A stretch of 64,000 bases of DNA, taken from Labrys wisconsinensis. GTDB taxonomy: Bacteria; Pseudomonadota; Alphaproteobacteria; Rhizobiales; Labraceae. Where the stretch lies: contig NZ_JAUSVX010000001.1 in NCBI RefSeq assembly GCF_030814995.1, positions 620,001 through 684,000 of the forward strand, read 5' to 3'. Below the pieces are notes generated by a model, which ran no database searches, was not told the DNA's origin, and worked only from the letters and a program-made list of their open reading frames with translations. Every line of letters begins with the position of its first letter. Position 1 is the stretch's first letter. A program made the position numbers and the translations under genes. Shown here piece after piece: positions 1 through 8,180 of the stretch.

Positions 1-441
1 CGCGGCCTTGGCCAGCGCCGTGCCGACGCTGTCCGACACCGCCTCGCCCACCGCCCCGCAGCTCTCGCAGATCAGGAACATCACCACGCCGCCGCCCTGA
101 TGGTCGTGGACGCAGGCGATGAAGGCGTTCTTGCTCTCGATGCGGTGGGCCAGGCGCTGCTCGAGCAGGAAGTCGAGGGCGCGGTAGACGGTGATCGGCG
201 CCGGGCGCCGGCCCTCGGCGTCCTCCAGCCGCTCGATCAGCTCATAGGCGCCGATCGGCGCATGGGTGGCGGCCAGCGCCTCCAGCACCTGCCGGCGGAT
301 CGGCGTCAGCCGCGCCCCGCTGGCGGCGCACAGCTTCTCCGCCCGGGCGAGCGTCGCCTCGGCACAATGGGCATGGTCGTGCTCCGGCGCTGCGAACACC
401 GGGGCCTCGGCGGACCGGTCGTGGGGATGGCTGTGTCCCAT
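1..441 (-). CDS. zur: Fur-family regulator, Zur-like (3' end outside window)
   Basis: The reading frame starts at an ATG at 441 and stays open to the window edge, giving 147 codons without a stop, so the C-terminus is missing. The N-terminus is His-rich (MGHSHPHDRSAE, then EHDHAHC), followed by a winged-helix segment (RLTPIRRQVLEALAATHAPI, about residues 43-62) and a CxxC zinc pair (CESC, about residue 126). This arrangement is typical of the Zur branch of the Fur family, which represses zinc uptake genes when zinc is replete. Zur rather than Fur, Irr or Mur is inferred from the helix sequence and His-rich start. It is divergent from the small gene at 526. No zinc transporter is visible in the window. 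Confidence 0.82.
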   Translation of the reverse strand, partial: MGHSHPHDRSAEAPVFAAPEHDHAHCAEATLARAEKLCAASGARLTPIRRQVLEALAATHAPIGAYELIERLEDAEGRRPAPITVYRALDFLLEQRLAHRIESKNAFIACVHDHQGGGVVMFLICESCGAVGEAVSDSVGTALAKAA

Positions 442-477
442 GGCGCGAATGTAGCAACGCCCCCGCCTCGGCGCCAG

Positions 478-505
478 TTGCAGGAGCAGACCGGCCCTCT
501 ATAAT
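478..505 (+). promoter_or_regulatory. Candidate sigma-70 promoter for the small gene at 526
   Basis: TTGCAG at 478-483 and a perfect TATAAT at 500-505 are separated by 16 bases in the gap between the divergent genes. Transcription would begin near 512, almost inside the Shine-Dalgarno at 511-517, leaving a very short leader. The placement also overlaps the control region of the Zur-like gene. Confidence 0.35.
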
Positions 506-525
506 GATGCGAGGAGGAACGATAA

Positions 526-759
526 ATGCCACTTGTCGTTGCAATTCCTCTCGGCATCCTCTGCGGGCTTGCGCTACTGGGCGGCGTCTTCGCGCTCGTC
601 AGCTGGTCGGTATCCCGGCCCTCGCGGAGAAGACGTTGGCTCGCTCCGCGGTCAGGGATCGCCGATAAAGGTGTCCACGAGGAGACAGCGCTCGGCACCG
701 ATTCCCGCGGCCCGGTCGAGCCTTCGACCAGCCATTCCATCGGCCACCACAGCTGGTAG
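526..759 (+). CDS. Small single-pass membrane protein, unknown function
   Basis: This 77-residue frame is preceded by a strong Shine-Dalgarno (GAGGAGG, 511-517) with 8 bases to the ATG. Residues 3-29 are a hydrophobic segment (start MPLVVAIPLGILCGLALLGG), followed by an Arg cluster and a polar tail, so one membrane helix with a cytoplasmic basic flank is likely. It ends 2 bases before the stop codon of convergent proA. I do not recognise a family. The ribosome site and membrane segment argue that it is real; the compositionally ordinary tail could be read-through, so the true end is less certain. Confidence 0.45.
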   Translation: MPLVVAIPLGILCGLALLGGVFALVSWSVSRPSRRRRWLAPRSGIADKGVHEETALGTDSRGPVEPSTSHSIGHHSW

Positions 760-761
760 CG

Positions 762-2039
762 CTACGGCCGCACGGTCCCCTGCCCCCGCACCCGATACTT
801 GAACGAGCAGAGCTGCTCGACGCCGACCGGGCCGCGCGCGTGCATGCGGCCGGTGGCGATGCCGATCTCGCCGCCGAAACCGAACTCGCCGCCGTCGGCG
901 AACTGGGTCGAGGCGTTGTGCAGCACGATGGCCGAGTCGACTTCGGCGAGGAAGCGCGCCGCCGCCGCCGCGTCGTCGGTGACGATGGCGTCGGTGTGGT
1001 GCGAGCCCCAGTGCTCGATATGGTCGATGGCCTCGTCCAGCCCGTCGACCAGCTTCACCGCGATGATGGCGTCGAGATATTCGGTCGACCAGTCCGCCTC
1101 GGTGGCCGGCTTCACCCTGACGTCCACGGCCTCGGCCGCGGCATCGCCGCGCACCTCGCAGCCCGCCTCCAGCAACGCCGTCACCAGCGGCGCGAGATGG
1201 GTGGCGGCGAGCGCCCGGTCGACCAGCAGCGTCTCGGTGGCGCCGCACACGCCGGTGCGGCGCATCTTGGCGTTGACCACCAGCGTCTTCGCCATGGCGA
1301 GATCGGCGGGGCCGTGCACATAGGTGTGCACCAGCCCGTCGAGATGGGCGAAGACCGGCACGCGCGCCTCCTCCTGCACCCGTGCCACCAGGCTGCGGCC
1401 GCCGCGCGGCACGATCACGTCGAGATTGCCGTCGAGCCCGGCCAGCATGGCGCCGACCGCGGCGCGGTCGCGCGTCGGCACCACCTGCAGCGCCGCCTCC
1501 GGCAGCCCTCCTGCGCGCAACCCGTCCCGCAAGGCCTCGGCGATGACGGCGCAGGTGCGCAGGCTCTCCGAGCCGCCGCGCAGGATGGCGGCGTTGCCGG
1601 CCTTGAGGCAGAGCGCAGCGGCGTCAGCGCAGACGTTCGGCCGGCTCTCGAAGATGACGCCGACGACGCCGAGCGGCGTGGCGACGCGCTCGAAGGCGAG
1701 GCCGTTGGGCCGCGTCCACTGCGCCAGCACCCGGCCGACCGGATCGGGCAGACCGGCGATGGCGTCGACGCCATCGGCCATGGCCTCGACGCGGGCCGGC
1801 GTCAGCGTCAGCCGGTCGCGGAAGGCCGGCGTCAGGTCTCCGGCGGCGGCGACGTCCTCGGCATTGGCGGCGAGGATGGCGGCCGCGCGGGCCCGCAGCG
1901 CCACGGCCATGGCCCTGAGCGCGGCGGTCTTGGCCGTATCCGGCGCGAGCGCCAGCGGTCGGGCGGCCGCGCGCGCCTCACGGCCGATCCGCGCCATCAT
2001 GGCGGCGACGTCGTCGATGCTGCGGCTGTCGTCGGGCAT
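762..2039 (-). CDS. proA: Gamma-glutamyl phosphate reductase
   Basis: ProA reduces gamma-glutamyl phosphate to glutamate semialdehyde with NADPH, the second step of proline synthesis in the cytoplasm. The 425-residue product has the aldehyde-dehydrogenase fold with the family signature region [19 protein letters not shown], the catalytic-cysteine segment ([13 protein letters not shown]) and the C-terminal [20 protein letters not shown]. The ATG at 2039 (MPDDSRS) gives the usual family length; an upstream in-frame start at 2099 would add 20 residues of poor quality. It lies 78 bases downstream of emrB on the same strand. proB is not in the window, and obg, often a neighbour of proBA in this group, is 17 kb away. 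Confidence 0.95.
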   Translation of the reverse strand: MPDDSRSIDDVAAMMARIGREARAAARPLALAPDTAKTAALRAMAVALRARAAAILAANAEDVAAAGDLTPAFRDRLTLTPARVEAMADGVDAIAGLPDPVGRVLAQWTRPNGLAFERVATPLGVVGVIFESRPNVCADAAALCLKAGNAAILRGGSESLRTCAVIAEALRDGLRAGGLPEAALQVVPTRDRAAVGAMLAGLDGNLDVIVPRGGRSLVARVQEEARVPVFAHLDGLVHTYVHGPADLAMAKTLVVNAKMRRTGVCGATETLLVDRALAATHLAPLVTALLEAGCEVRGDAAAEAVDVRVKPATEADWSTEYLDAIIAVKLVDGLDEAIDHIEHWGSHHTDAIVTDDAAAAARFLAEVDSAIVLHNASTQFADGGEFGFGGEIGIATGRMHARGPVGVEQLCSFKYRVRGQGTVRP

Positions 2040-2117
2040 CCCGCTGGTTCCCTGCGAAGGATCGAAGCGCTGGTTACGCCCTCGGCCGTGCCGGCGCAAG
2101 ATTTTCGGGGTGGGCCC

Positions 2118-3710
2118 TCAGTGCCCGCCGCCGCCACCGCCGCCCGCCATCTGCGGCCGGCGGACCAGGAAGGCGCCGAAGCCCAGCGAGACGAACAGCA
2201 TCGTCAGGATCAGGAACACGTCGGCGAAGCTCATCACCAGCGCCTCGCGCCGCAGCATGCCGACCATCTGGCTGGTCGCCATCGCCTCGGCGCTGGCGCC
2301 GAAGGTGGAGAGGCCCTGCCGGATGTTGTCGAGCGTCTCCAGCGCCGTCTCGCTGCCCCAATGCACGCTCTCGCGCAGGCGCTGCAGGTGCAGGTCGTCG
2401 CGGTGGTTCAGCACCGTGTTGATCACCGCGAGGCCCACGGCGCCGCCGAGGTTACGCGTCAGGTTGAACAGGCCCGAGGCGTTCTTGATGCGCTGGGGCG
2501 GCAGCGTGCCGAGGGCGATGTTGGTGATCGGCACCATGCAGGTCATCAGCGACACGCCGCGCAGGACCTGCGGCACCAGGATCTCCCAGAAGTCCCAGTC
2601 ATGGGTGATGCCGGACATGATCCAGGTGCCGGCGCCGAAGCCGACGAAGCCGGCGAACAGCATCACCCGCGGATCGAGAATGCGCATGAGGTTGCCGGCG
2701 ATCGGCGCGGTGAAGAACATGCACAGGCCGGTGACGAACATGGTCTCGCCGATCATCAGCGAATCATAGCCGCGCACCCGCCCGAGATAGACCGGGAAGA
2801 GATAGGTCAGGCCGTAGAGGCCGATGCCCATGACGAAGGAGAACAGCGAGCCGGTGGCGAAGTTGCGGTCCTTGAAGGCGCGCAGATCGACGATCGGCTC
2901 CTTCACCGTGAAGGCCCGCCAGAAGAACACCACGGCGCCGACCGCCGAGGCGATCGCCATCACCAGCACCGCCTGGTCGTCGAACCAGTCGTTGGTCGGC
3001 CCCTCCTCCAGCACATATTCCAGGCTGCCGAGGAAGGTGCCCATGGAGATCAGGCCCCACCAGTCGAAATGGTCGAACAGGGCGAGGTCCGGCTCGTCGA
3101 AGTCGATCATGCTCACCGCCATCAGCGTGACGACGATGCCGGGGCCGACATTGATGAAGAACAGCCAGTGCCAGGACAGGAGCTGGGTGAGGTAGCCGCC
3201 GACGGTCGGGCCGATGGTCGGGGCGAGCGTCGCCACCAGGCCGATCAAGGGCGAGACGATCGGCTGCTTGGAGCGCGGGAAGATGGTGAAGGCCGAGGCG
3301 AACACCGTCGGGATCATGCCGCCGCCGATGAAGCCCTGCAGCGCCCGGTAGACGATCATCTGGTCGATCGAGGTCGCCGTGCCGCACAGGAAGCTCATCA
3401 CCGTGAAGCCGCCGGCCGAGATGGCGAACATCCAGCGCGTCGAGATCACCCGCGACAGGAAGCCCGACAGCGGGATCATGATCACTTCGGCGATGAGATA
3501 GGCGGTCTGCACCCAGGGGATCTCGTCCGCCGAGGCGCCGAGGCCGGCCTGGATCTCGGAGAGCGAGGCCGAGACGATCTGGATGTCCAGGATCGCCATG
3601 AACATGCCGAACACCATGCCGAGGAAGGCGATCAGCTTGCGCTTGTCGATCGCCTCCTCGGCCGGACGGGGGACCGGCACGGCGCCGGCGGTGGCGGTTG
3701 CGGAGGCCAT
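2118..3710 (-). CDS. emrB: DHA2-family multidrug:H+ antiporter, EmrB type
   Basis: This is the inner-membrane MFS antiporter of a tripartite efflux pump. The roughly 530-residue length, about 14 hydrophobic segments, the motif region SRVISTRWMFAISAGGF between helices 2 and 3, and the motif C segment (LGLVATLAPTIGPTVGGYL-like) match EmrB/QacA proteins. The C-terminus ends in a run of glycines and a histidine. Two starts are possible: 3719 has AAAGG directly against the ATG, whereas 3710 has an AGGA about 8 bases upstream, so 3710 is preferred. emrA lies 135 bases upstream and the TetR regulator beyond it is divergent. Drug substrate cannot be read from the sequence. Confidence 0.93.
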   Translation of the reverse strand: MASATATAGAVPVPRPAEEAIDKRKLIAFLGMVFGMFMAILDIQIVSASLSEIQAGLGASADEIPWVQTAYLIAEVIMIPLSGFLSRVISTRWMFAISAGGFTVMSFLCGTATSIDQMIVYRALQGFIGGGMIPTVFASAFTIFPRSKQPIVSPLIGLVATLAPTIGPTVGGYLTQLLSWHWLFFINVGPGIVVTLMAVSMIDFDEPDLALFDHFDWWGLISMGTFLGSLEYVLEEGPTNDWFDDQAVLVMAIASAVGAVVFFWRAFTVKEPIVDLRAFKDRNFATGSLFSFVMGIGLYGLTYLFPVYLGRVRGYDSLMIGETMFVTGLCMFFTAPIAGNLMRILDPRVMLFAGFVGFGAGTWIMSGITHDWDFWEILVPQVLRGVSLMTCMVPITNIALGTLPPQRIKNASGLFNLTRNLGGAVGLAVINTVLNHRDDLHLQRLRESVHWGSETALETLDNIRQGLSTFGASAEAMATSQMVGMLRREALVMSFADVFLILTMLFVSLGFGAFLVRRPQMAGGGGGGGH

Positions 3711-3771
3711 CGCGGCCATCCTTTCTGATCGGATGCGGGCAGTGCGCGGTCCAGGTTCAACGCAGGCCGTT

Positions 3772-3802
3772 CGTCATGGGGGGCCTTGATCCGCCCATGA
3801 CG
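3772..3802 (-). other. Hairpin between emrA and emrB
   Basis: CGTCATGGG (3772-3780) and CCCATGACG (3794-3802) form a 9-base-pair stem with a 13-base loop in the emrA-emrB gap. There is no T-run, so it is more likely an intercistronic stability or expression-balancing structure than a strong terminator. Confidence 0.45.
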
Positions 3803-3845
3803 CCGGTGTCGCGGCGGCACGCAACAGGTGCGCCGCAGCGGTTCC

Positions 3846-5084
3846 TCAGTCCTTCGGGCCGGTGCGGGTGTCGATATAGGTGACGACCGACAGGCCCGGA
3901 CGCAGCAGGTCGAGGGCGGCGACGTCGGCCGGCACCGCGATCCGCACCGGCAGGCGCTGGGTGATCTTGGTGAAGTTGCCGGTGGCGTTCTCCGGCGGCA
4001 GCAGGCTGAAGGTCGAGCCCGAGGCGGCCGCGAGGCTCTCGACCGTGCCCTCGAAGGTGCGGCTCCTCACCGCATCGACCTCGATCTCGACCTTCTGGCC
4101 GGGCCGGATGTCGGAGAGCTGGGTCTCCTTGTAGTTGGCGGCGATGTAGACGCTCTGCAGCGGCACCAGGGCCATCAGCCGCGAGCCCGGGGCCACGTAC
4201 TGGCCGGGCTGGGCGGCACGATTGCCGATGACGCCGTCGGAGGGCGCGCGGATCACCGTGGCGTCGAGGTCGCTCTGCGCCTTGTTCACCGCGGTGTCGA
4301 GCTCCTTGGCCACCTGCTCGGCCTCGGTCTTCTGCGCCTCGATCACCGTGAGGTTGGCCTGCGCCGAGGTCAGGGCAGCCTCGGCGCTGACGATCGCGGC
4401 CGCGCTCTGGTCGCGGTCGGCGATCGCCTGGTCGAGCGTCGCCTTGGATCCGAAGTTCTGCTGGGCCAGCGCCTTGGCCCGATCATAGGCGGAGAGGGCT
4501 CGCACCGAAGCGGCCTGCGCCGAGGAGATGCCGGCCTTGGCGCTGTCGATCTGCGCATCCTGGGCGAGGATCTGCTGCTGGATGCGGGCGATCGTCGCCC
4601 CTTGCGTGTTGCGCTTGGCCTTGGCCGCGTCGAGCGCCAGGCGATAGTCGGTGTCGTCGAGGGTGGCGACGACGTCGCCCGCCTTGACGTGGTCGCCGTC
4701 CTTGACCGGGACGGTGGCGACATAGCCCGACACCTTGACGCCGAGCGTGGAGACGTCGGCCTGCACATAGGCATCGTCCGTGGAGACGATGAAGCGGCCG
4801 TTGATCCACCAATTGTAGCCGTACCAGCCGGCACCGCCGAGCACCGCGACCAGCAGCACGGGCAGCACCCGGCGGGCGCCCGAGCGCTTCTTGGCCGGCG
4901 GCGCGGCCGCCGGCGCCTCGGCGGCCGGCGCCTCCGCCGTGCGCTTGGCGGCGGGCTCGTGGACCGGCGACGGCTTGCCCTCGCCGGGCTTCACGTCGGG
5001 ATTGCGGCTCTCGCCGCGGGGGCGGTCGAGCAGCACGATGTTGCTCTCGTCGGTCGGTTCGGCTGCGTCGCGGACGGGATCCAT
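3846..5084 (-). CDS. emrA: HlyD-family periplasmic adaptor, EmrA type
   Basis: EmrA links EmrB to an outer-membrane channel for drug export. The 412-residue protein has an acidic cytoplasmic N-terminus rich in Ala, Pro and Lys, one membrane anchor (VLPVLLVAVLGGAGWYGYNW, about residues 55-74), a biotinyl-lipoyl-like half (VSTDDAYVQADVSTLGVKVS), a long alpha-helical hairpin containing repeated Gln/Ala heptads, and the second lipoyl half (DGVIGNRAAQPGQYV). The ATG at 5084 has GGAGAT upstream; an earlier in-frame start at 5189 lacks a ribosome site and would overlap the promoter. It is first in the emrAB pair and divergent from tetR, so repression by that TetR is likely. Confidence 0.94.
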   Translation of the reverse strand: MDPVRDAAEPTDESNIVLLDRPRGESRNPDVKPGEGKPSPVHEPAAKRTAEAPAAEAPAAAPPAKKRSGARRVLPVLLVAVLGGAGWYGYNWWINGRFIVSTDDAYVQADVSTLGVKVSGYVATVPVKDGDHVKAGDVVATLDDTDYRLALDAAKAKRNTQGATIARIQQQILAQDAQIDSAKAGISSAQAASVRALSAYDRAKALAQQNFGSKATLDQAIADRDQSAAAIVSAEAALTSAQANLTVIEAQKTEAEQVAKELDTAVNKAQSDLDATVIRAPSDGVIGNRAAQPGQYVAPGSRLMALVPLQSVYIAANYKETQLSDIRPGQKVEIEVDAVRSRTFEGTVESLAAASGSTFSLLPPENATGNFTKITQRLPVRIAVPADVAALDLLRPGLSVVTYIDTRTGPKD

Positions 5085-5229
5085 CACGGCATCTCCATCG
5101 CCGCGTCCCGCCCCCGCGGTGCGGCGGGCAGCACGCGACTTACAAAAGTGAAGGCGATGGCCGCTCGCGACGGCCATCGCCCACAGCACCGTCCGCGATC
5201 CCGACCGGAGGGGAGGTCGTCGGGATCGA

Positions 5230-5305
5230 ACCGAACGGTTCAGTCAGTGACCGCTTGACTAGCACCAACGGTTCCGGTAGGCAAGAGCGAACTGAACCGT
5301 TCGGT
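5230..5305. promoter_or_regulatory. TetR operator region with three related sites
   Basis: The 15-base sequence ACCGAACGGTTCAGT occurs at 5230-5244 and again, exactly but in inverse orientation, at 5291-5305. Both contain the palindromic core GAACCG/CGGTTC. A third partial copy (AACGGTTC) lies at 5267-5274. The right-hand site ends 7 bases before the tetR ATG. This layout fits a TetR dimer controlling both emrAB and itself. Confidence 0.7.
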
Positions 5306-5312
5306 CAATAAA

Positions 5313-5954
5313 ATGAGCACCGCCGCCCATCCCGTTCTCGCCGCCGATCCGGGCCTCGACAGCGCCAAGCGCCGGCAGATCCTGGATGGTGCCCGCCGCA
5401 TCTTCCTGGCCCAGGGCTTCGAGGGCGCGAGCATGAACGACATCGCCAAGGCGGCGGCGGTCTCCAAGGGCACGCTCTACGTCTATTTCGAGAACAAGGA
5501 GCGCCTGTTCGCCGCCATCGTGGCGGAGGAGCGTCACGCGCACGTCACCGAGATCTTCGCCATCGACCACGGCGATCCCGACATCGAGGGCGTGCTGACC
5601 CGCGTCGGCACCCAGCTCGCCGAGTTCCTGGCCAATCCGCGCATCCTCTCCACCATGCGCGTGGTGATGGGCATCTCCGAGCGCATGCCCGATCTCGGCC
5701 AGGAGTTCTACGAGAACGGCCCCTGCTTCAGCCGCGGGCGTCTGGCCGCCTATCTCGACGCCCGGGTGGCCGCAGGCCAGCTCGACATTCCCGACACGAT
5801 GCTGGCGGCCTCGCAGTTCCTGGAGCTGTCGCACTCGCCGGTGATCAAGCCGATGTTCTTCGGCTCGAACGTGCGGCCGACGCCGGAGCGCATCCGCACC
5901 GTCGTCGCCTCGGCCCTGCACATGTTCATGGCCGCCTACGGCCGCAAGTCCTGA
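5313..5954 (+). CDS. TetR-family repressor of the emrAB pump
   Basis: The 213-residue protein has a standard TetR N-terminal helix-turn-helix (ILDGARRIFLAQGFEGASMN, then AAAVSKGTLYVYFENKERLF, about residues 26-70) and an all-helical ligand domain of the AefR/AcrR-like C-terminal type. It is divergent from emrA, the usual arrangement for a local efflux repressor. The ATG at 5313 has no clear Shine-Dalgarno and sits just after an operator copy, so translation may be weak or leaderless; no better start is visible. The inducing ligand is unknown, presumably a pump substrate. Confidence 0.92.
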   Translation: MSTAAHPVLAADPGLDSAKRRQILDGARRIFLAQGFEGASMNDIAKAAAVSKGTLYVYFENKERLFAAIVAEERHAHVTEIFAIDHGDPDIEGVLTRVGTQLAEFLANPRILSTMRVVMGISERMPDLGQEFYENGPCFSRGRLAAYLDARVAAGQLDIPDTMLAASQFLELSHSPVIKPMFFGSNVRPTPERIRTVVASALHMFMAAYGRKS

Positions 5955-5973
5955 GCCGCGGCCGGCCGGTTGC

Positions 5974-6609
<636 letters not shown>

Positions 6610-6624
6610 GGTCCGTTGCTGCCT

Positions 6625-8178
6625 TCACTGCCCGGCAATGTGCCGGATCAACACGATGACGATGATCACGATCAGCATGATCACGAAGGTGAGCCGGCGC
6701 TCGGCCGCCGTTCGCACCCGTCGCTGCTTCGTCCGCGCAAGATAGGCCGAGCGCTGCTCGCGATTCGAGAAGAATCTGCGGTCGGCGGCGCGAAGCCGCC
6801 GGTATCCCGACCAGATCAGGCCGCGATAGCCGAAGGCGCCGAACCAGGCGTGCAGGCCGAGGAAGGCGGCGCCGACCAGCCAGAACGGCAGGCTCGCCCA
6901 GGCCTCCGGCAGGATCGAGGCCAGGCCCGTCGCGCCGGCGGGGAGCACCACCCAGGCCGCGAGCCACAGCCCGGCAAAGCCCCAGTGCCGGTAGCGCAGG
7001 GCCACGAGCGGCGCGAGGATGAAGGCCCGCCAGCTCCAGCTGGCGGGCCAGCGCCCCGTCGCATGCGCCCGCCCGAGCAGGCGCTGGAGCCAGTCCGCCT
7101 GCGCGCCGAGCAGCGGCGCCGCGTCGGCGGGCGCGATCACCGGCAGGCCGCGGCCGTCGCGGCGGGAGGGAAGGCCGCCCGCCCGGGCCCGGCGCGCCTG
7201 CAGCGCCAGGGACAGATGCCATTTGAACTGGTCGGCGGCGGCGAGATAGGACCAGGCGGCGTAGATGGCGCGGTCGCTCGTGCTCCAGCCGAACTCGTCG
7301 TCGAAGGCACAGACGAGATTGAGCAGCGCCGCGTTGCGGTGGAAGGCGTCGGGGTCGGGCAAAGGCTCGCCGCCCAGCCAGTGGATCGGCTCGGTCCAGC
7401 GCGGCGCCCGGGTGCGGGTCGCGGCCGTCTCGAGAATGCGGCCGAGCGCCCGCAGCAGGGCCGGCTCGAGCGCCTGGCGCGCTGCGAGCGGCAGATGGCC
7501 GAGCCCGTTCAACAGGTCGCGCCAGGCCGCGATGTCGGGCCGTTCGGGCGGCGTGTCGGCCAGACGCTGCAGCTCGGCGGCGAGCTCGGCCTCGTCGACC
7601 AGCGGCCATGCCTCCAGGACGCCGGAATCGGGCTCGTCGGCCGGGAGCTCGACATGGGCCGGCGCATCGGGTGGCCGGATGTCGTCCGGCTCCAGCGCCA
7701 CATGCCGGCGCGGCCGTACCGGCGGCGCCCGATCGGGCGGGAGCTCGATATGGGCCGGCGGATCGGACGGCTCGTCCTCGTCCAGCTCCAGCGCCACGTG
7801 CGGGCGCGGCCGCACCGGCGGTGCCCGATCGAGCCCGAGCTCGACATGGACCCGCGGCGCCCGTTCCAGCGCCTCGTCCGGCGCGAGCTCGACATGCTCT
7901 ACCGCGCCGCCGCCGAGGTCGAGAGCCTCGTCGGTGGACGGCCCCGGCTCCACCGTGAGCGTCGCCATGTCGAGCGCCCGCAGGCCGACCATGCTCGCCG
8001 CCTCGTCCGCCCGCCGCTGCGCGTGGTCGAGCGCCGCCCCCCGCGCCGCGACCAGCGCCTGGAAGGCAGCGGGATCCTCGTCCGGCCGGGTCACCTTCAG
8101 CTTGCGCGCATAGGCACGGCGGATCTCGCCGATGTCGGCGTCGCGGCCGATGCCGAGCAGTGCCCAGGGATCGGCCAT
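6625..8178 (-). CDS. Membrane-anchored J-domain co-chaperone, DjlB/DjlC-like
   Basis: The 517-residue protein opens with a J-like domain (ADPWALLGIGRDADIGEIRR, about residues 2-40). The usual HPD tripeptide is TRPDEDP at residues 30-36, so the histidine is lost, although an RPDEDP signature is typical of HscC-partner J proteins such as E. coli DjlB/DjlC. An acidic repeat-rich linker (about 94-182) is followed by a helical region, two hydrophobic segments (roughly 385-410 and 430-450) and a hydrophobic C-terminal tail near 496-510. The ATG is 2 bases past the hscC stop, implying translational coupling. It should recruit HscC to the membrane; a role in urease maturation is only inferred from location. 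Confidence 0.8.
   Translation of the reverse strand: MADPWALLGIGRDADIGEIRRAYARKLKVTRPDEDPAAFQALVAARGAALDHAQRRADEAASMVGLRALDMATLTVEPGPSTDEALDLGGGAVEHVELAPDEALERAPRVHVELGLDRAPPVRPRPHVALELDEDEPSDPPAHIELPPDRAPPVRPRRHVALEPDDIRPPDAPAHVELPADEPDSGVLEAWPLVDEAELAAELQRLADTPPERPDIAAWRDLLNGLGHLPLAARQALEPALLRALGRILETAATRTRAPRWTEPIHWLGGEPLPDPDAFHRNAALLNLVCAFDDEFGWSTSDRAIYAAWSYLAAADQFKWHLSLALQARRARAGGLPSRRDGRGLPVIAPADAAPLLGAQADWLQRLLGRAHATGRWPASWSWRAFILAPLVALRYRHWGFAGLWLAAWVVLPAGATGLASILPEAWASLPFWLVGAAFLGLHAWFGAFGYRGLIWSGYRRLRAADRRFFSNREQRSAYLARTKQRRVRTAAERRLTFVIMLIVIIVIVLIRHIAGQ
7642..7833 (-). repeat. Tandem 32-codon repeat in the J-protein linker
   Basis: Two adjacent units of about 32 residues (positions 116-147 and 148-179) share the pattern DRAPPVRPR-x-HVALE followed by P-rich acidic residues and PAH(I/V)ELP. 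Degenerate copies of the HVEL motif extend upstream to about residue 94. The repetition is visible in the DNA as 96-base units, so the linker grew by duplication. Confidence 0.7.
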
Positions 8179-8180
8179 GG

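Noticed and set aside
840-3728. A very long plus-strand open frame opposite proA and emrB
   Set aside because: It is an antisense frame produced by high GC; the composition is Arg/Gly/His-rich without any family, while both minus-strand genes are unambiguous.
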